A stretch of 64,000 nucleotides of DNA from Streptomyces phyllanthi (GTDB lineage: Bacteria; Actinomycetota; Actinomycetes; Streptomycetales; Streptomycetaceae). Made by a program: the position numbers and the translations under genes. This document shows positions 10,322 to 18,796 of the stretch, in pieces. The notes under the pieces are model-generated. The model was not told where the DNA came from and ran no database searches. It saw nothing but the letters and a program-made list of their open reading frames with translations. The stretch is from NCBI RefSeq assembly GCF_009377205.1, contig NZ_VJZE01000003.1, forward strand, positions 25,226 to 89,225, written 5' to 3'. Numbering within the stretch: position 1 is the first letter of the stretch; each line of letters begins with the position of its first letter.

Positions 10322-10445
10322 GACACCGGGCGCCGCGGGGTGAACCCACCCGCGGTCCGCCGGTCAGCCCGTTCCCCGAGCGGTTGCCCGTTCCCCGACC
10401 ACACAGTCGGCTTACGTTCCCGAATTCCGTGACGAAGAGGATGGC

Positions 10446-11807
10446 ATGGACGGATCCGTCGTCGTTGACCCCTACAAACTGAGGCACTGGCTGAACGCTC
10501 GCAAGGTGACGCCCGACCTCGTCGGCGCGCACACCGCGGTGAGTACGGCCGTACTGGATGAGATCCTGCGTCACCGCAGCACACTGCTCCCGGGCCGGGA
10601 CGCCGCCGGGCTGGCCGACTACCTGAACATCACGGTCGGCCAACTCGGCGGCGACGACGAGCTGCCCACGGTCATCCACCAGACGGCCGATCAGCTCAAA
10701 GCCACCGGCAGGACGGTGGAACGCGGTGGGATCGAGTTCTACAACTACTACACCCTGCCCGCGCCGACGGGCTGGATCGCCCCGGTCATCCTCGACATCC
10801 TCTGCCCGCAGGACCGGCTGCCCGAGCTGAACAACGGCCACCTCGAGCCGGCCATCACCGTCAATCTCGGTCCGGGCGACATCAACGGCCGCTGGGGAGA
10901 CGAACTCACCGACGCCACCTGGAGCGTTCTGCGAGCAAACCGGGACTCGGCGTGCTCCTGGATCGTGGGGGACTCCTATGTCGAGCCTCCCTACTGCCCG
11001 CACACCTACTCCCTGGCCTCCGGCGAGCCCGCGCGGATCCTCTCGTACACCACGCGTTCCAACCTTCACCACTTCACGGAAGGGCTCAATACCTGGGGAG
11101 AGCCCGCCTTCGCCCGGCTGACGGCGGACCTGGGCGAGGCCCCCCATGGCCCGGCACTGCTCGCCATCGAGCTGGACCGCCGGGGCTTCGACGCGCAGAG
11201 CGCCGCTGAGGCCGCGGGTATCGACCCGGAGGGCGTGACGGCCTACCTCCGGGGCCGGACGAACGCACTCGATCCCGCCGGCATCACCGCTCTGTCCCGG
11301 TGTCTCGGAGTCGACTACCGGACACTGCTGCCGGTGCACCGCTCCCACGACGCGGTCGGCAAGACGTACGGCTCGCTCGACGACAGCATCGCCGGGATCC
11401 GCAGGTTCAGGTCGTACACCGTCGCCTCGATGGCCGCCTCACCCCAGTTGCCGGACCTGTACGGCCTCTTCGTCCTGGTGGACAACCGGTCCCCGGAGTT
11501 CGAACCGGATCTGTGCGAACACGGCCCGACCCACTACCTCGTCACCGAGGGGTCGCCGTTGCTGCACTGGACCGGCTCGGACGGTACGAGCCGCTCCGCC
11601 GAGCTCGGCGTCGACGACAGCCTCTGGGTGGGTGCCTGCGTCGCCCATGGATTCAGCGGCCAGGGCGCGCTCATCAAGATGAGCAGCGGGGAGGGGTACT
11701 CCTACCTGGACCGCATGGAGATGACGAACACCTTCCGCACCGACGCGACACTGCGCCGCGGACGCCATGACCGCATCGGCTGGGGAGACCAGGAGTCCGC
11801 GGGATGA
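10446..11807 (+). CDS. phpD: 2-hydroxyethylphosphonate dioxygenase (HEPD, PhpD-like)
   Basis: A 453-residue bicupin, the length of known HEPD. It carries long stretches I recognise from PhpD of the phosphinothricin pathway: IEFYNYYTLPAP, ILDILCPQDRLPELNNGHLE, NLGPGDINGRWG and GDSYVEPPYCPHTYSL. The iron ligands of HEPD (His129, Glu176, His182, from memory) map onto His132, Glu180 and His186 here. HEPD cleaves 2-hydroxyethylphosphonate with O2 to hydroxymethylphosphonate and formate. The relative methylphosphonate synthase differs in its metal ligands, so HEPD is favoured. ATG 10446 follows GAAGAGG by five bases. Its stop overlaps the aldehyde dehydrogenase ATG (ATGA). Annotating this gene fixes the cluster as a C1-phosphonate pathway rather than an aminoethylphosphonate one. 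Confidence 0.93.
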   Translation: MDGSVVVDPYKLRHWLNARKVTPDLVGAHTAVSTAVLDEILRHRSTLLPGRDAAGLADYLNITVGQLGGDDELPTVIHQTADQLKATGRTVERGGIEFYNYYTLPAPTGWIAPVILDILCPQDRLPELNNGHLEPAITVNLGPGDINGRWGDELTDATWSVLRANRDSACSWIVGDSYVEPPYCPHTYSLASGEPARILSYTTRSNLHHFTEGLNTWGEPAFARLTADLGEAPHGPALLAIELDRRGFDAQSAAEAAGIDPEGVTAYLRGRTNALDPAGITALSRCLGVDYRTLLPVHRSHDAVGKTYGSLDDSIAGIRRFRSYTVASMAASPQLPDLYGLFVLVDNRSPEFEPDLCEHGPTHYLVTEGSPLLHWTGSDGTSRSAELGVDDSLWVGACVAHGFSGQGALIKMSSGEGYSYLDRMEMTNTFRTDATLRRGRHDRIGWGDQESAG

Positions 11808-13204
11808 ACGAGATTCTCGTAGCGGGTGAGTGGGTCGCCTGCGAGCGCACCGTCGAGGTCCGCAATCCGTACACCGGCGACGTCGTGGGCGGTGTCGGCG
11901 TGGCGGACGCGGACCAGGTCCGCACCGCGCTTCGCGCGGCACGTGCCTACCGTCCCCGGTTCACGGCCTTCGACCGCTCGGAGATCCTCACCGAGGCGGC
12001 GGCCAGGGTCGAGGCGGACGCGGACGGCTTCGCCGAGTCGATCTGCGGGGAGTCCGGGCTGGCCCGCAAGGACGCCGACCGCGAGGTCGGCCGCGCGCTC
12101 GCGCTGCTGCGGCTCTGCGCGGAGGAGGCGAAACGGATTAGCGGCGAGGCGATACCCACGGACGTCACCGCGGCGCGCCACCGTCGAACCGCCGTGACCA
12201 GGCGAGACCCGGTGGGCGTGGTTGCCGCCATCACCCCGTTCAACCGACCGCTCCATCAGGTGGTCAACAAGGTCGGGCCGGCCATCGCCGCGGGCAACCG
12301 GGTGGTGCTCAAGCCGTCCGAGAAGACGCCCCTCACCGCGATCCGCTTCGTCCGGTGCCTGCTGGACGCCGGCCTGCCGGCCCCGATGCTGACGCTGCTG
12401 ACCGGCACGCCGGAGGAGACCGGGCAGGCGCTCATCACCAGCGACTTGATCGACATGGTGACCTTCACCGGCAGCGCGGACGTCGGACGGCACATCGCCT
12501 CCACCATCGGCATGTGCCGGTCCACCTACGAACTCGGCGACAGCGGGGCGCTGATCGTCCTGGACGACGCGGACCTTCCGGCGGCGGCCCGGGCGGCGGC
12601 GGCAGGCGCTTTCGCCACGTCGGGTCAGTCCTGTCGCGGAGTCAAACGAATCCTGGTGCACGAGGACGTGGCGGGGGAGTTCGTGGAACTGCTCCGGGAG
12701 CAGGCAGCGGCCCTCGTGGTCGGCGACCCCCGGGACCCCGGGACGGACGTGGGGACGCTGATCGACGAGGCGGCGGCGCTGGCGGTCGAGGGACGCGTCC
12801 AGGAGGCCGTGCGGTCCGGGGCCAGGCTCGTCCACGGAGGCCACCGCGAGGGCGCCCAATTCTGGCCCACGGTGCTCGACGAGGTCCCACGGCACGTCCG
12901 GCTGGTCCGAGAGGAGACCTTCGGACCGTGTGCCCCGGTCATCCGGGTCAGCGGGCTCGACGAGGCGATCGCGATCACCAACGGCACCCGGTACGGGCTG
13001 CAGACCGGACTGTTCACCGAACGGCTGAGCGCCGTCCGCCAAGCCATGGACGAACTCGAGGTCGGCGCGGTCATCGTCAACGACGGCCCTCAGTTCGACT
13101 CCCCGAACATCCCGTTCGGAGGGGTGAAGGACAGCGGTGTCGGACGCGAGGGTGTGCGTTTCGCGATCCACGAGATGACCACGGTGCGGACCCTCGTCCT
13201 GTGA
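11804..13204 (+). CDS. NAD(P)-dependent aldehyde dehydrogenase, PhpJ-like role
   Basis: A 466-residue aldehyde dehydrogenase with catalytic Cys277 in SGQSCRG, the ITPFNRPLHQ cofactor-region motif, and TFTGS. The usual ELGG glutamate motif reads ELGDSG, so the general base is kept. C-terminal PFGGVKDSGVGREG is typical of the family. It is translationally coupled to the HEPD gene (ATGA overlap) and lies before the D-2-hydroxyacid-type dehydrogenase. In phosphinothricin biosynthesis PhpJ oxidises phosphonoformaldehyde to phosphonoformate; that is the most economical role here. Oxidation of phosphonoacetaldehyde to phosphonoacetate is an alternative that would by-pass HEPD. Confidence 0.88.
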   Translation: MNEILVAGEWVACERTVEVRNPYTGDVVGGVGVADADQVRTALRAARAYRPRFTAFDRSEILTEAAARVEADADGFAESICGESGLARKDADREVGRALALLRLCAEEAKRISGEAIPTDVTAARHRRTAVTRRDPVGVVAAITPFNRPLHQVVNKVGPAIAAGNRVVLKPSEKTPLTAIRFVRCLLDAGLPAPMLTLLTGTPEETGQALITSDLIDMVTFTGSADVGRHIASTIGMCRSTYELGDSGALIVLDDADLPAAARAAAAGAFATSGQSCRGVKRILVHEDVAGEFVELLREQAAALVVGDPRDPGTDVGTLIDEAAALAVEGRVQEAVRSGARLVHGGHREGAQFWPTVLDEVPRHVRLVREETFGPCAPVIRVSGLDEAIAITNGTRYGLQTGLFTERLSAVRQAMDELEVGAVIVNDGPQFDSPNIPFGGVKDSGVGREGVRFAIHEMTTVRTLVL

Positions 13205-13281
13205 GGGGCTGAGCCGCACGACGACGCACAGATCCGATTCCGACCCGATTCCGACGCCGCCGAGCCCGTGAGGGGAAGCCC

Positions 13282-14304
13282 ATGTCCGACTACCGAGTCG
13301 TCTACACAGACCCAGCGTGGGCGCTGGATGAGCATGGAGAGGTCGATCCACGACTGGCCGGAATCGAGCATGCCGCTCTCCCCGGCGACGCCCGACTCGA
13401 TCTGGGGCTGATGCGCGATGGGGCGTTCGTCACCGAGGGACCGGAGTTCCTGGAGTGGATCGCGGGAGCCGACGCCGTCGTCGTGTACCGCGCCCAGGTC
13501 ACCGAAGAGCTGGCCGACGTGCTCGCCGGCACGTGCAAGGTCGTCGCCCGGCAGGGGGTCGGTGTCGACAATCTCAACGCGCCGGTCCTGGCCCGGCGCG
13601 GCATACCGGCCTTCAACGTGCCGGACTACTGCGTCGACGAGGTGGTCACGCACACGATGGCGCTGCTGCTCGCCCTCGAGAGACACATCTGCGTGCAGAA
13701 CCAGGCGGTGAAGGAGGACCGCTGGAACATCTTCACCGGCGGACGTCCCAGGCGGCTTCAGGAACTGACCGCAGGCCTGGTGGGATTCGGCCGCATCGGA
13801 CGCGCCGTCAGCAGGAGGCTGACGGGCTTCTACGGCCGGGTCGTCGCCTACGACCCCTGGGTGCACGCCGACTTGATGATCGGCCACGGCGTCCGCAAGG
13901 CGCACAGCCTGGAGGAGTTGCTGACCCAGTCGGACGCGGTCCTGCTCCACGCCGCACTGGACGACTCGTCCCGGTTCCTCATCAACGAGACCTCACTCGC
14001 CCACCTCCGACCGGGAGCAGTACTGGTCAACGCGGCCCGGGGCGGGCTCGTCCGCCCGGAGGCGGTGCTCGAGGCGCTGCGGGGAGGCCGACTGAACGGC
14101 TACGCGGCGGACGTGTTCACGCCGGAGGACCCGAATCGCAGCGAGGTCAACCGGGAGATCCTGAAATTCGACAACGTCGTGGTCAGCTCGCACCGCGCCT
14201 TCCTCTCCGAGGAATCGGAGGTGAGCCAGCGGACGAGGGTCGCCGAGGAGGTGGCCCACACCCTCACCACCGGCGAGCCCCCGCGCTTCGGCCGGGTGGT
14301 GTGA
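13282..14304 (+). CDS. D-2-hydroxyacid-type dehydrogenase, PhpE-like role
   Basis: A 340-residue NAD-binding oxidoreductase of the phosphoglycerate dehydrogenase/CtBP group. It has GVGVDN, NVPDYCVDEVVTHTMALLL, the Rossmann motif GFGRIG, VNAARGGLV and the catalytic-His region VVSSHRAFLSEES. PhpE, which oxidises hydroxymethylphosphonate to phosphonoformaldehyde in phosphinothricin producers, belongs to the same family, and the gene sits between the HEPD/aldehyde dehydrogenase pair and pepM. That assignment is by family plus context. ATG 13282 follows AGGGGAAG. A second, different member of the family lies at 25686, so the two need separate substrates or a backup role. Confidence 0.88.
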   Translation: MSDYRVVYTDPAWALDEHGEVDPRLAGIEHAALPGDARLDLGLMRDGAFVTEGPEFLEWIAGADAVVVYRAQVTEELADVLAGTCKVVARQGVGVDNLNAPVLARRGIPAFNVPDYCVDEVVTHTMALLLALERHICVQNQAVKEDRWNIFTGGRPRRLQELTAGLVGFGRIGRAVSRRLTGFYGRVVAYDPWVHADLMIGHGVRKAHSLEELLTQSDAVLLHAALDDSSRFLINETSLAHLRPGAVLVNAARGGLVRPEAVLEALRGGRLNGYAADVFTPEDPNRSEVNREILKFDNVVVSSHRAFLSEESEVSQRTRVAEEVAHTLTTGEPPRFGRVV

Positions 14305-14361
14305 GCCCGGTCCTCTGCCGGCAGACCCCGCGAACGTCATGCTCAGAACGGAGAAACATCG

Positions 14362-15306
14362 ATGACAGTCGAAGGACCCGGCACACCGGTCCCGCGCGGC
14401 CCCGCTCCTTCGCAACCGGCCGACCGGTTGCGCGAGCTGCTCACCAGCGACTCCCTGGGCTTCCTCATGGAGGCGCACAGCGGCCTGTCCGCGAAGATCG
14501 TCCAGGACGAGGGGTTCGATGCGATCTGGGCCTCCGGCCTCTCCATAGCCACGGCCTTCGGCGTCCGGGACAGCAACGAGTTGTCGTGGACGCAGGTCGT
14601 CGACGTCGTGGGCTCGATCACCGAGGTGGTGAGCACTCCGGTGCTCATGGACGGTGACACCGGCTTCGGGAACTTCAACAACGCCAGACGTCTCGTCACC
14701 AGCCTGTGCCGCATGGGCGTGGCCGGTGTGTGCATCGAGGACAAGGTCTTCCCCAAGCTGAACTCCTTCGTGGGGGAGCGCCATCCGCTGGCGGAGATCG
14801 ACGAGTTCTGCGGCAAGATCAAGGCTTGCAAGGACGCCCAGACCGTTCCGGCGTTCACCGTGGTCGCGCGGGTGGAGGCTCTGGTGGCCGGTCACGGATT
14901 CGGCGAGGCGCTGCGCAGGGCGGAGGCGTATCGGGAGGCCGGAGCCGACGCCGTGTTCATTCACTCCAAGAAGACGGACGGCAAGGAGATCCTGAGGTTC
15001 GCGCAGGAGTGGGCCGAGCGGTGCCCTCTCATCGTGACGCCCACCACGTACCACACGGTCCCGACCGACGCGTTCCAGGAGCACGGAGTCTCCGCGGTGA
15101 TCTGGGCCAACCACATGATGCGGGCCTCGATCGCGGCCATGCGCTCCGCCTGCCGAGAGGTCAGGCAGACGCGGACGGTGACCGGGGTGGAGCGTCGCAT
15201 CGCACCGCTGAAGGAGGTCTTCGACCTTCTTGACTACCCGGAGTTGGAGAGGGCCTCGCACCGCTATCTGCCGCAGCGCATGCCGCTGGGTGAGGAGGTC
15301 TGGTGA
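14362..15306 (+). CDS. pepM: phosphoenolpyruvate phosphomutase
   Basis: A 314-residue member of the PEP mutase/isocitrate lyase superfamily. The hallmark of true PEP mutases, EDKxFPKxNS, is present as Glu126-Asp127-Lys128 followed by Asn134-Ser135, and MDGDTGFGN is the Mg-binding region. The enzyme rearranges PEP to phosphonopyruvate, the C-P bond-forming step of nearly all natural phosphonates. The gene overlaps ppd by four bases (GTGA), the usual pairing because the mutase equilibrium favours PEP and needs the decarboxylase to pull it forward. ATG 14362 follows a purine-rich stretch (GGAGAAAC). Confidence 0.97.
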   Translation: MTVEGPGTPVPRGPAPSQPADRLRELLTSDSLGFLMEAHSGLSAKIVQDEGFDAIWASGLSIATAFGVRDSNELSWTQVVDVVGSITEVVSTPVLMDGDTGFGNFNNARRLVTSLCRMGVAGVCIEDKVFPKLNSFVGERHPLAEIDEFCGKIKACKDAQTVPAFTVVARVEALVAGHGFGEALRRAEAYREAGADAVFIHSKKTDGKEILRFAQEWAERCPLIVTPTTYHTVPTDAFQEHGVSAVIWANHMMRASIAAMRSACREVRQTRTVTGVERRIAPLKEVFDLLDYPELERASHRYLPQRMPLGEEVW

Positions 15307-16541
15307 TCTCCGCCCAGACCTTTGTCCGGTCGGCTGCGGAGCGCGGCTACGACTTCTGCGCCGGGGTGCCCTGCTCTCTGCTGACGCCTCTGATCAACCA
15401 TGTGATCTCCGATGCCGACCTGCACTACGTCCCGGCCACCTCGGAGGGGGAGGCGATCGCCCTGTCGGCCGGCGCCTGGCTGGCGGGCCGACAGACGATC
15501 ACGATGTGCCAGAACTCCGGCCTGGGGAACATGGTCAACCCCCTGACCTCGCTGAACCGGCCGTTCCGCATCCCGACCCTGCTCATCTGCACCTGGCGGG
15601 GGGAGCCGGGGAAGCCGGACGAACCGCAGCACGAACTCATGGGCCGGATCACCCCCGGGCTGCTCGCGCTGATGGAGATCGGCCACGAGCCCTTCCCCAC
15701 CGCCGACGACATGGTCGGGGGAACCCTGGACCGGGCCGTCCGGGCAGCGGCGGACCGCAGGACCAGCGCACTGGTCATGGCCGCCGGCTCGGTGGCGGAC
15801 ATGCCCCTGAGCGCGCCGCATGCCATTGCGCCGTCGACGGGCGACATCACCGATCTCCGGGAGAGCTTCTCCGGAGCGACCCGGCTCCAGGCCCTGACGA
15901 GCTTCCTGGCGTGGGTTCCCGACGAGGCGGCCGTCCTGGTGTCGACCGGCAAGGGTGGGCGTGAACTGTACACACTCGCCGACCGGGATCAGCACTTCTA
16001 CCAGGTGGGCTCCATGGGCTGCGTCAGTGCTGTGGGCCTGGGAGTGGCCCTCAACTCACCGAGGCCCGTGGTCGTCCTGGACGGGGACGGCGCCGCGCTG
16101 ATGAAACTGGGCAACCTGGCCACGATCGGGGCCATGCAGCCGGGCAACCTCGTGCACATCGTTCTCGACAACGCGAGTCATGACTCGACGGGAGGCCAGC
16201 CGACCGTCTCCCCGGGGGTCGACTTCGCCGCAATAGCCGCCGCGTGCGGCTATCGGACGGCCACCCGGTGCAACACCCTGGCCGGTTTCAGCAAGGCGTT
16301 GGAAACGCTCACTTCGTCACCCGGTCCGCACCTGGTGCACCTTCGTATCGCGCCGGGGTCGGTCTCCGGACTGGGGAGACCGACCATCAGTCCGCGCGAG
16401 GTGGCGGACCGGTTCCGCTCCTGGCTCGCGGCCTGGACGGGGCTGACCGGAGGGAACTCCGGCGCGTCGTCGTGGCCGGGCCTCGGGCCGAGCGCGACGT
16501 ATCAGTCCCCCAACTGTTCAAGAAGGGCGAATCCACTGTGA
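15303..16541 (+). CDS. ppd: phosphonopyruvate decarboxylase
   Basis: A 412-residue thiamine-diphosphate enzyme. The N-terminal Pyr half has GVPCSLLTPLIN, the Glu of ATSEGEAIAL and CQNSGLGN, all typical of Ppd. The C-terminal half has the ThDP/Mg motif GDGAALMKLG followed by LDNASHDSTGG. It decarboxylates phosphonopyruvate to phosphonoacetaldehyde. GTG 15303 overlaps the pepM stop. The last 40 bases overlap the convergent regulator gene on the other strand, and the tail of about 50 residues after the last conserved block is probably non-essential. Confidence 0.96.
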   Translation: MISAQTFVRSAAERGYDFCAGVPCSLLTPLINHVISDADLHYVPATSEGEAIALSAGAWLAGRQTITMCQNSGLGNMVNPLTSLNRPFRIPTLLICTWRGEPGKPDEPQHELMGRITPGLLALMEIGHEPFPTADDMVGGTLDRAVRAAADRRTSALVMAAGSVADMPLSAPHAIAPSTGDITDLRESFSGATRLQALTSFLAWVPDEAAVLVSTGKGGRELYTLADRDQHFYQVGSMGCVSAVGLGVALNSPRPVVVLDGDGAALMKLGNLATIGAMQPGNLVHIVLDNASHDSTGGQPTVSPGVDFAAIAAACGYRTATRCNTLAGFSKALETLTSSPGPHLVHLRIAPGSVSGLGRPTISPREVADRFRSWLAAWTGLTGGNSGASSWPGLGPSATYQSPNCSRRANPL

Positions 16542-17416
16542 TCGAGCTGATAGAAGACCCGGCCGCCGAGACGCTGCCTCCAGACGAGCTCTGCCGAGGT
16601 GAGTACCGCCAGGTGCTGGGAGACCGTGCTCTTCGCCAGACCGAGCGACTGGGCGACGGCGGTGGTGGTCTTGGGCATCTCCAGCGCCCTCATGATCCGC
16701 GCCCGGCCGGTTCCGATGAGCAGCGCCAAGCGGTCCTTGCTCTCCTCATCGCTTTTCGTGTCCGCGACCAGGGGGAGGAATCCCGACGCCCGAGCCTGGT
16801 ACGACATCGCAATGGTCGGTTCATTCACGGTAAACATGCGCGTACCGCCCGAGAACACACTGGGTATCAATACCAGTTGCGCGCGGGCAACAGAACGAGT
16901 GAGGTCCAGATGGTAGGGGGCGGTCAATGTCGGCCGCTGCCAATGCACCCGGCCTCCCAGTTCCGCGAGCATCGCCTCCGGGCCGCCGACGGCCAGCGTC
17001 CGTGCCCTGAAGAGGACTTCCTCCTCCAGTGATGTACGGATCGAGTTCCAGTAGGGGCCGATCGCCCCGTGCCAGTACTGTTCGAGCAGGTCCACCAGTT
17101 GCTCTTCGCCCGGTGTGTTTCCGTCCTGCCGCAGGAAGTTGAGCTCGGCCGAAAGGGTCGTTCGGGACGGGTCGGGAATGTAGGCGTAGGCTCGCTTCAG
17201 GAACGCCGCCTCTTGTCTGCGTGTCAGATCAAGAAGTGGACCCATTACTTCTGGTTGCACCGATCGCCGTGCGTAGTGCATCCAGCTTGCGTACGGTGAC
17301 GGAACCGCGCCGCGGTAACGGGCGAAGAGTGCCAGGCTGCCAAGAGTCTCCCATAACGGGCTGAGTGCCAGCCTGATCGAACGCAGGCTCTCGTTATCAA
17401 GGTGCAGTCGGATCAC
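16502..17416 (-). CDS. ArsR-like winged-helix transcriptional regulator
   Basis: About 304 residues. The last 90 residues form an ArsR-type winged helix (AQSLGLAKSTVSQHLAVLTSAELV, then RLGGRVFYQLDHSG). The long N-terminal part, with VIRLHLDNESLRSIRLALSP and SYQARASGF, is of the kind found in actinobacterial regulators with a DUF5937-like sensor domain. GTG 17416 is preferred because AGGGAAA lies six bases upstream; GTG 17440 would add eight residues. It is the only regulator inside the phosphonate cluster, convergent to ppd and divergent from panB, so it likely controls the panB-side operon and itself. The effector is unknown. Confidence 0.85.
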   Translation of the reverse strand: MIRLHLDNESLRSIRLALSPLWETLGSLALFARYRGAVPSPYASWMHYARRSVQPEVMGPLLDLTRRQEAAFLKRAYAYIPDPSRTTLSAELNFLRQDGNTPGEEQLVDLLEQYWHGAIGPYWNSIRTSLEEEVLFRARTLAVGGPEAMLAELGGRVHWQRPTLTAPYHLDLTRSVARAQLVLIPSVFSGGTRMFTVNEPTIAMSYQARASGFLPLVADTKSDEESKDRLALLIGTGRARIMRALEMPKTTTAVAQSLGLAKSTVSQHLAVLTSAELVWRQRLGGRVFYQLDHSGFALLEQLGD

Positions 17417-17497
17417 GGGATTTCCCTGATGTGAGGACACGCCTTAGTGGGCGTCTGGGTGTAGTTGGGCACGACAGAGGAGTGTGTGAAGACAACT

Positions 17498-17524
17498 GCA
17501 TTGATACCAGGCATTGATACCCAG
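17498..17524. promoter_or_regulatory. tandem GCATTGATACC repeat, candidate operator
   Basis: In the 419-base divergent gap between the regulator (17416) and panB (17836) the unit GCATTGATACCAG occurs at 17498-17510 and again, with one added C, at 17511-17524. The same 8-mer in reverse (GGTATCAA) begins a 12-base inverted repeat GGTATCAATACC at 16863-16874 inside the regulator gene. A repeated, partly palindromic element next to a winged-helix regulator fits an operator. No other gene is seen in the gap. Confidence 0.4.
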
Positions 17525-17835
17525 GCACTTATGACGGTAAGTCGGAGTGAAGTTTGACACTCTTGTGTCTCTCGTGTGGCGTCGGATAGGGTCGGAAACC
17601 GATCCCAGACGATCTTGTGAAACTGAAACGCGTCAGCGGCGGCTGGGTTGAGCATGGAAACGGGGGCTCAATGGTGAAATTCTGCGCTGCCCGAAACTGG
17701 ACGGTGAACTTCCCCGCCTCCGAACGCTGACGGTGCATCACGGCCGCTGTATTGCGTTCAGGGATTTCCCCTTGGCCATCGGTGAAATCGTCTCTGCCGA
17801 GGGGATCCACGGCACCATGATTCAAAGGATGTGTC

Positions 17836-18684
17836 ATGCCTGAGGACTCCAGGGAAGAACCGCCCGCGACGTTTGAATGGCCGACCCGTGGCCGTGTTCG
17901 CACGAGACACCTGCGCGCGGCAAAGGAGGCGGGGCACCGATGGGCCATGCTGACCAGCTACGACCAGTACACGGCCGGCATCTTCGACGCCGCGGGCGTG
18001 CCCGCGCTGCTGGTCGGCGACTCGGCCGCGAACAACGTCTACGGTCACGACACGACCGTCGCCGTGACCGTCGACGAACTGCTGCCGCTCGTGAAGGCCG
18101 TGGTGCGCAGTACGGAGCACGCACTCGTGGTCGGCGACCTTCCCTTCGGCTCCTACGAGAACGGGCCGAAGCAGGCGCTGCGTACCGCCGTCCGGTTCAT
18201 GAAGGAGGGCGGCTGCCAGGCCGTCAAGCTCGAGGGCGGACGGCGCGTGGCGCCGCAGATCGCCCGGATCGTGCAGGCGGGCATCCCCGTCATGGCGCAC
18301 ATCGGGTTCACCCCGCAGAGCGAGCACCAACTGGGTGGCTACCGGGTGCAGGGCCGCGGCGAGGCCGTCTCCGAGGTGCTGGAGGATGCCCGGGCGGTGG
18401 TCGAAGCCGGGGCGTTCGCCGTGGTGCTGGAGATGGTTCCCGCGCTGGTGGCGAAGCAGCTGACCGCCGAGCTGCCCGTGCCGACCATCGGTATCGGCGC
18501 AGGCGCCGACTGCGACGCGCAGGTCATGATCTGGCAGGACATGGCCGGTCTGCGCACCGGTCGGCCACTCAGGTTCGTGAAGCGGTACGCCGATCTCGCG
18601 GGGACGCTGGACGAGGCGGTCCGCGCGTTCGCCGGCGAGGTGCGCACCGGCGCGTTCCCCGGGCCGGAGCACGCGTTCGAATGA
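17836..18684 (+). CDS. panB: ketopantoate hydroxymethyltransferase homologue
   Basis: A 282-residue PanB-family protein with the family landmarks [60 protein letters not shown] and [15 protein letters not shown]. PanB transfers a hydroxymethyl group from 5,10-methylene-tetrahydrofolate to 2-ketoisovalerate, the first step to pantoate. With panC at 21614 in the same operon, the cluster encodes two of the three pantothenate steps; no ketopantoate reductase (PanE) was found, unless one of the dehydrogenases serves. It could supply a pantoate-derived building block, act on an analogous 2-keto acid, or be a self-resistance copy. It starts the second cluster operon. Confidence 0.94.
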   Translation: MPEDSREEPPATFEWPTRGRVRTRHLRAAKEAGHRWAMLTSYDQYTAGIFDAAGVPALLVGDSAANNVYGHDTTVAVTVDELLPLVKAVVRSTEHALVVGDLPFGSYENGPKQALRTAVRFMKEGGCQAVKLEGGRRVAPQIARIVQAGIPVMAHIGFTPQSEHQLGGYRVQGRGEAVSEVLEDARAVVEAGAFAVVLEMVPALVAKQLTAELPVPTIGIGAGADCDAQVMIWQDMAGLRTGRPLRFVKRYADLAGTLDEAVRAFAGEVRTGAFPGPEHAFE

Positions 18685-18796
18685 TCACACGCGATGAGCC
18701 CGCTCCTCGACAGCTTCCCGAGCGCACCGGGCGGGTGTCCGCGCCCGACTGGTGCCACCCGAAGACACACTCCCCCAGAACTGCCGGAGGGACGCC

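Noticed and set aside
10446..11807. Methylphosphonate synthase instead of HEPD
   Set aside because: The His132/Glu180/His186 set and surrounding sequence match HEPD, and downstream PhpE- and PhpJ-like genes fit hydroxymethylphosphonate.
10446..16541. Complete phosphinothricin (bialaphos) pathway
   Set aside because: Only the early steps are seen; carboxyphosphonoenolpyruvate synthase and mutase, the P-methylase and the tripeptide NRPS set are not recognised in the window.
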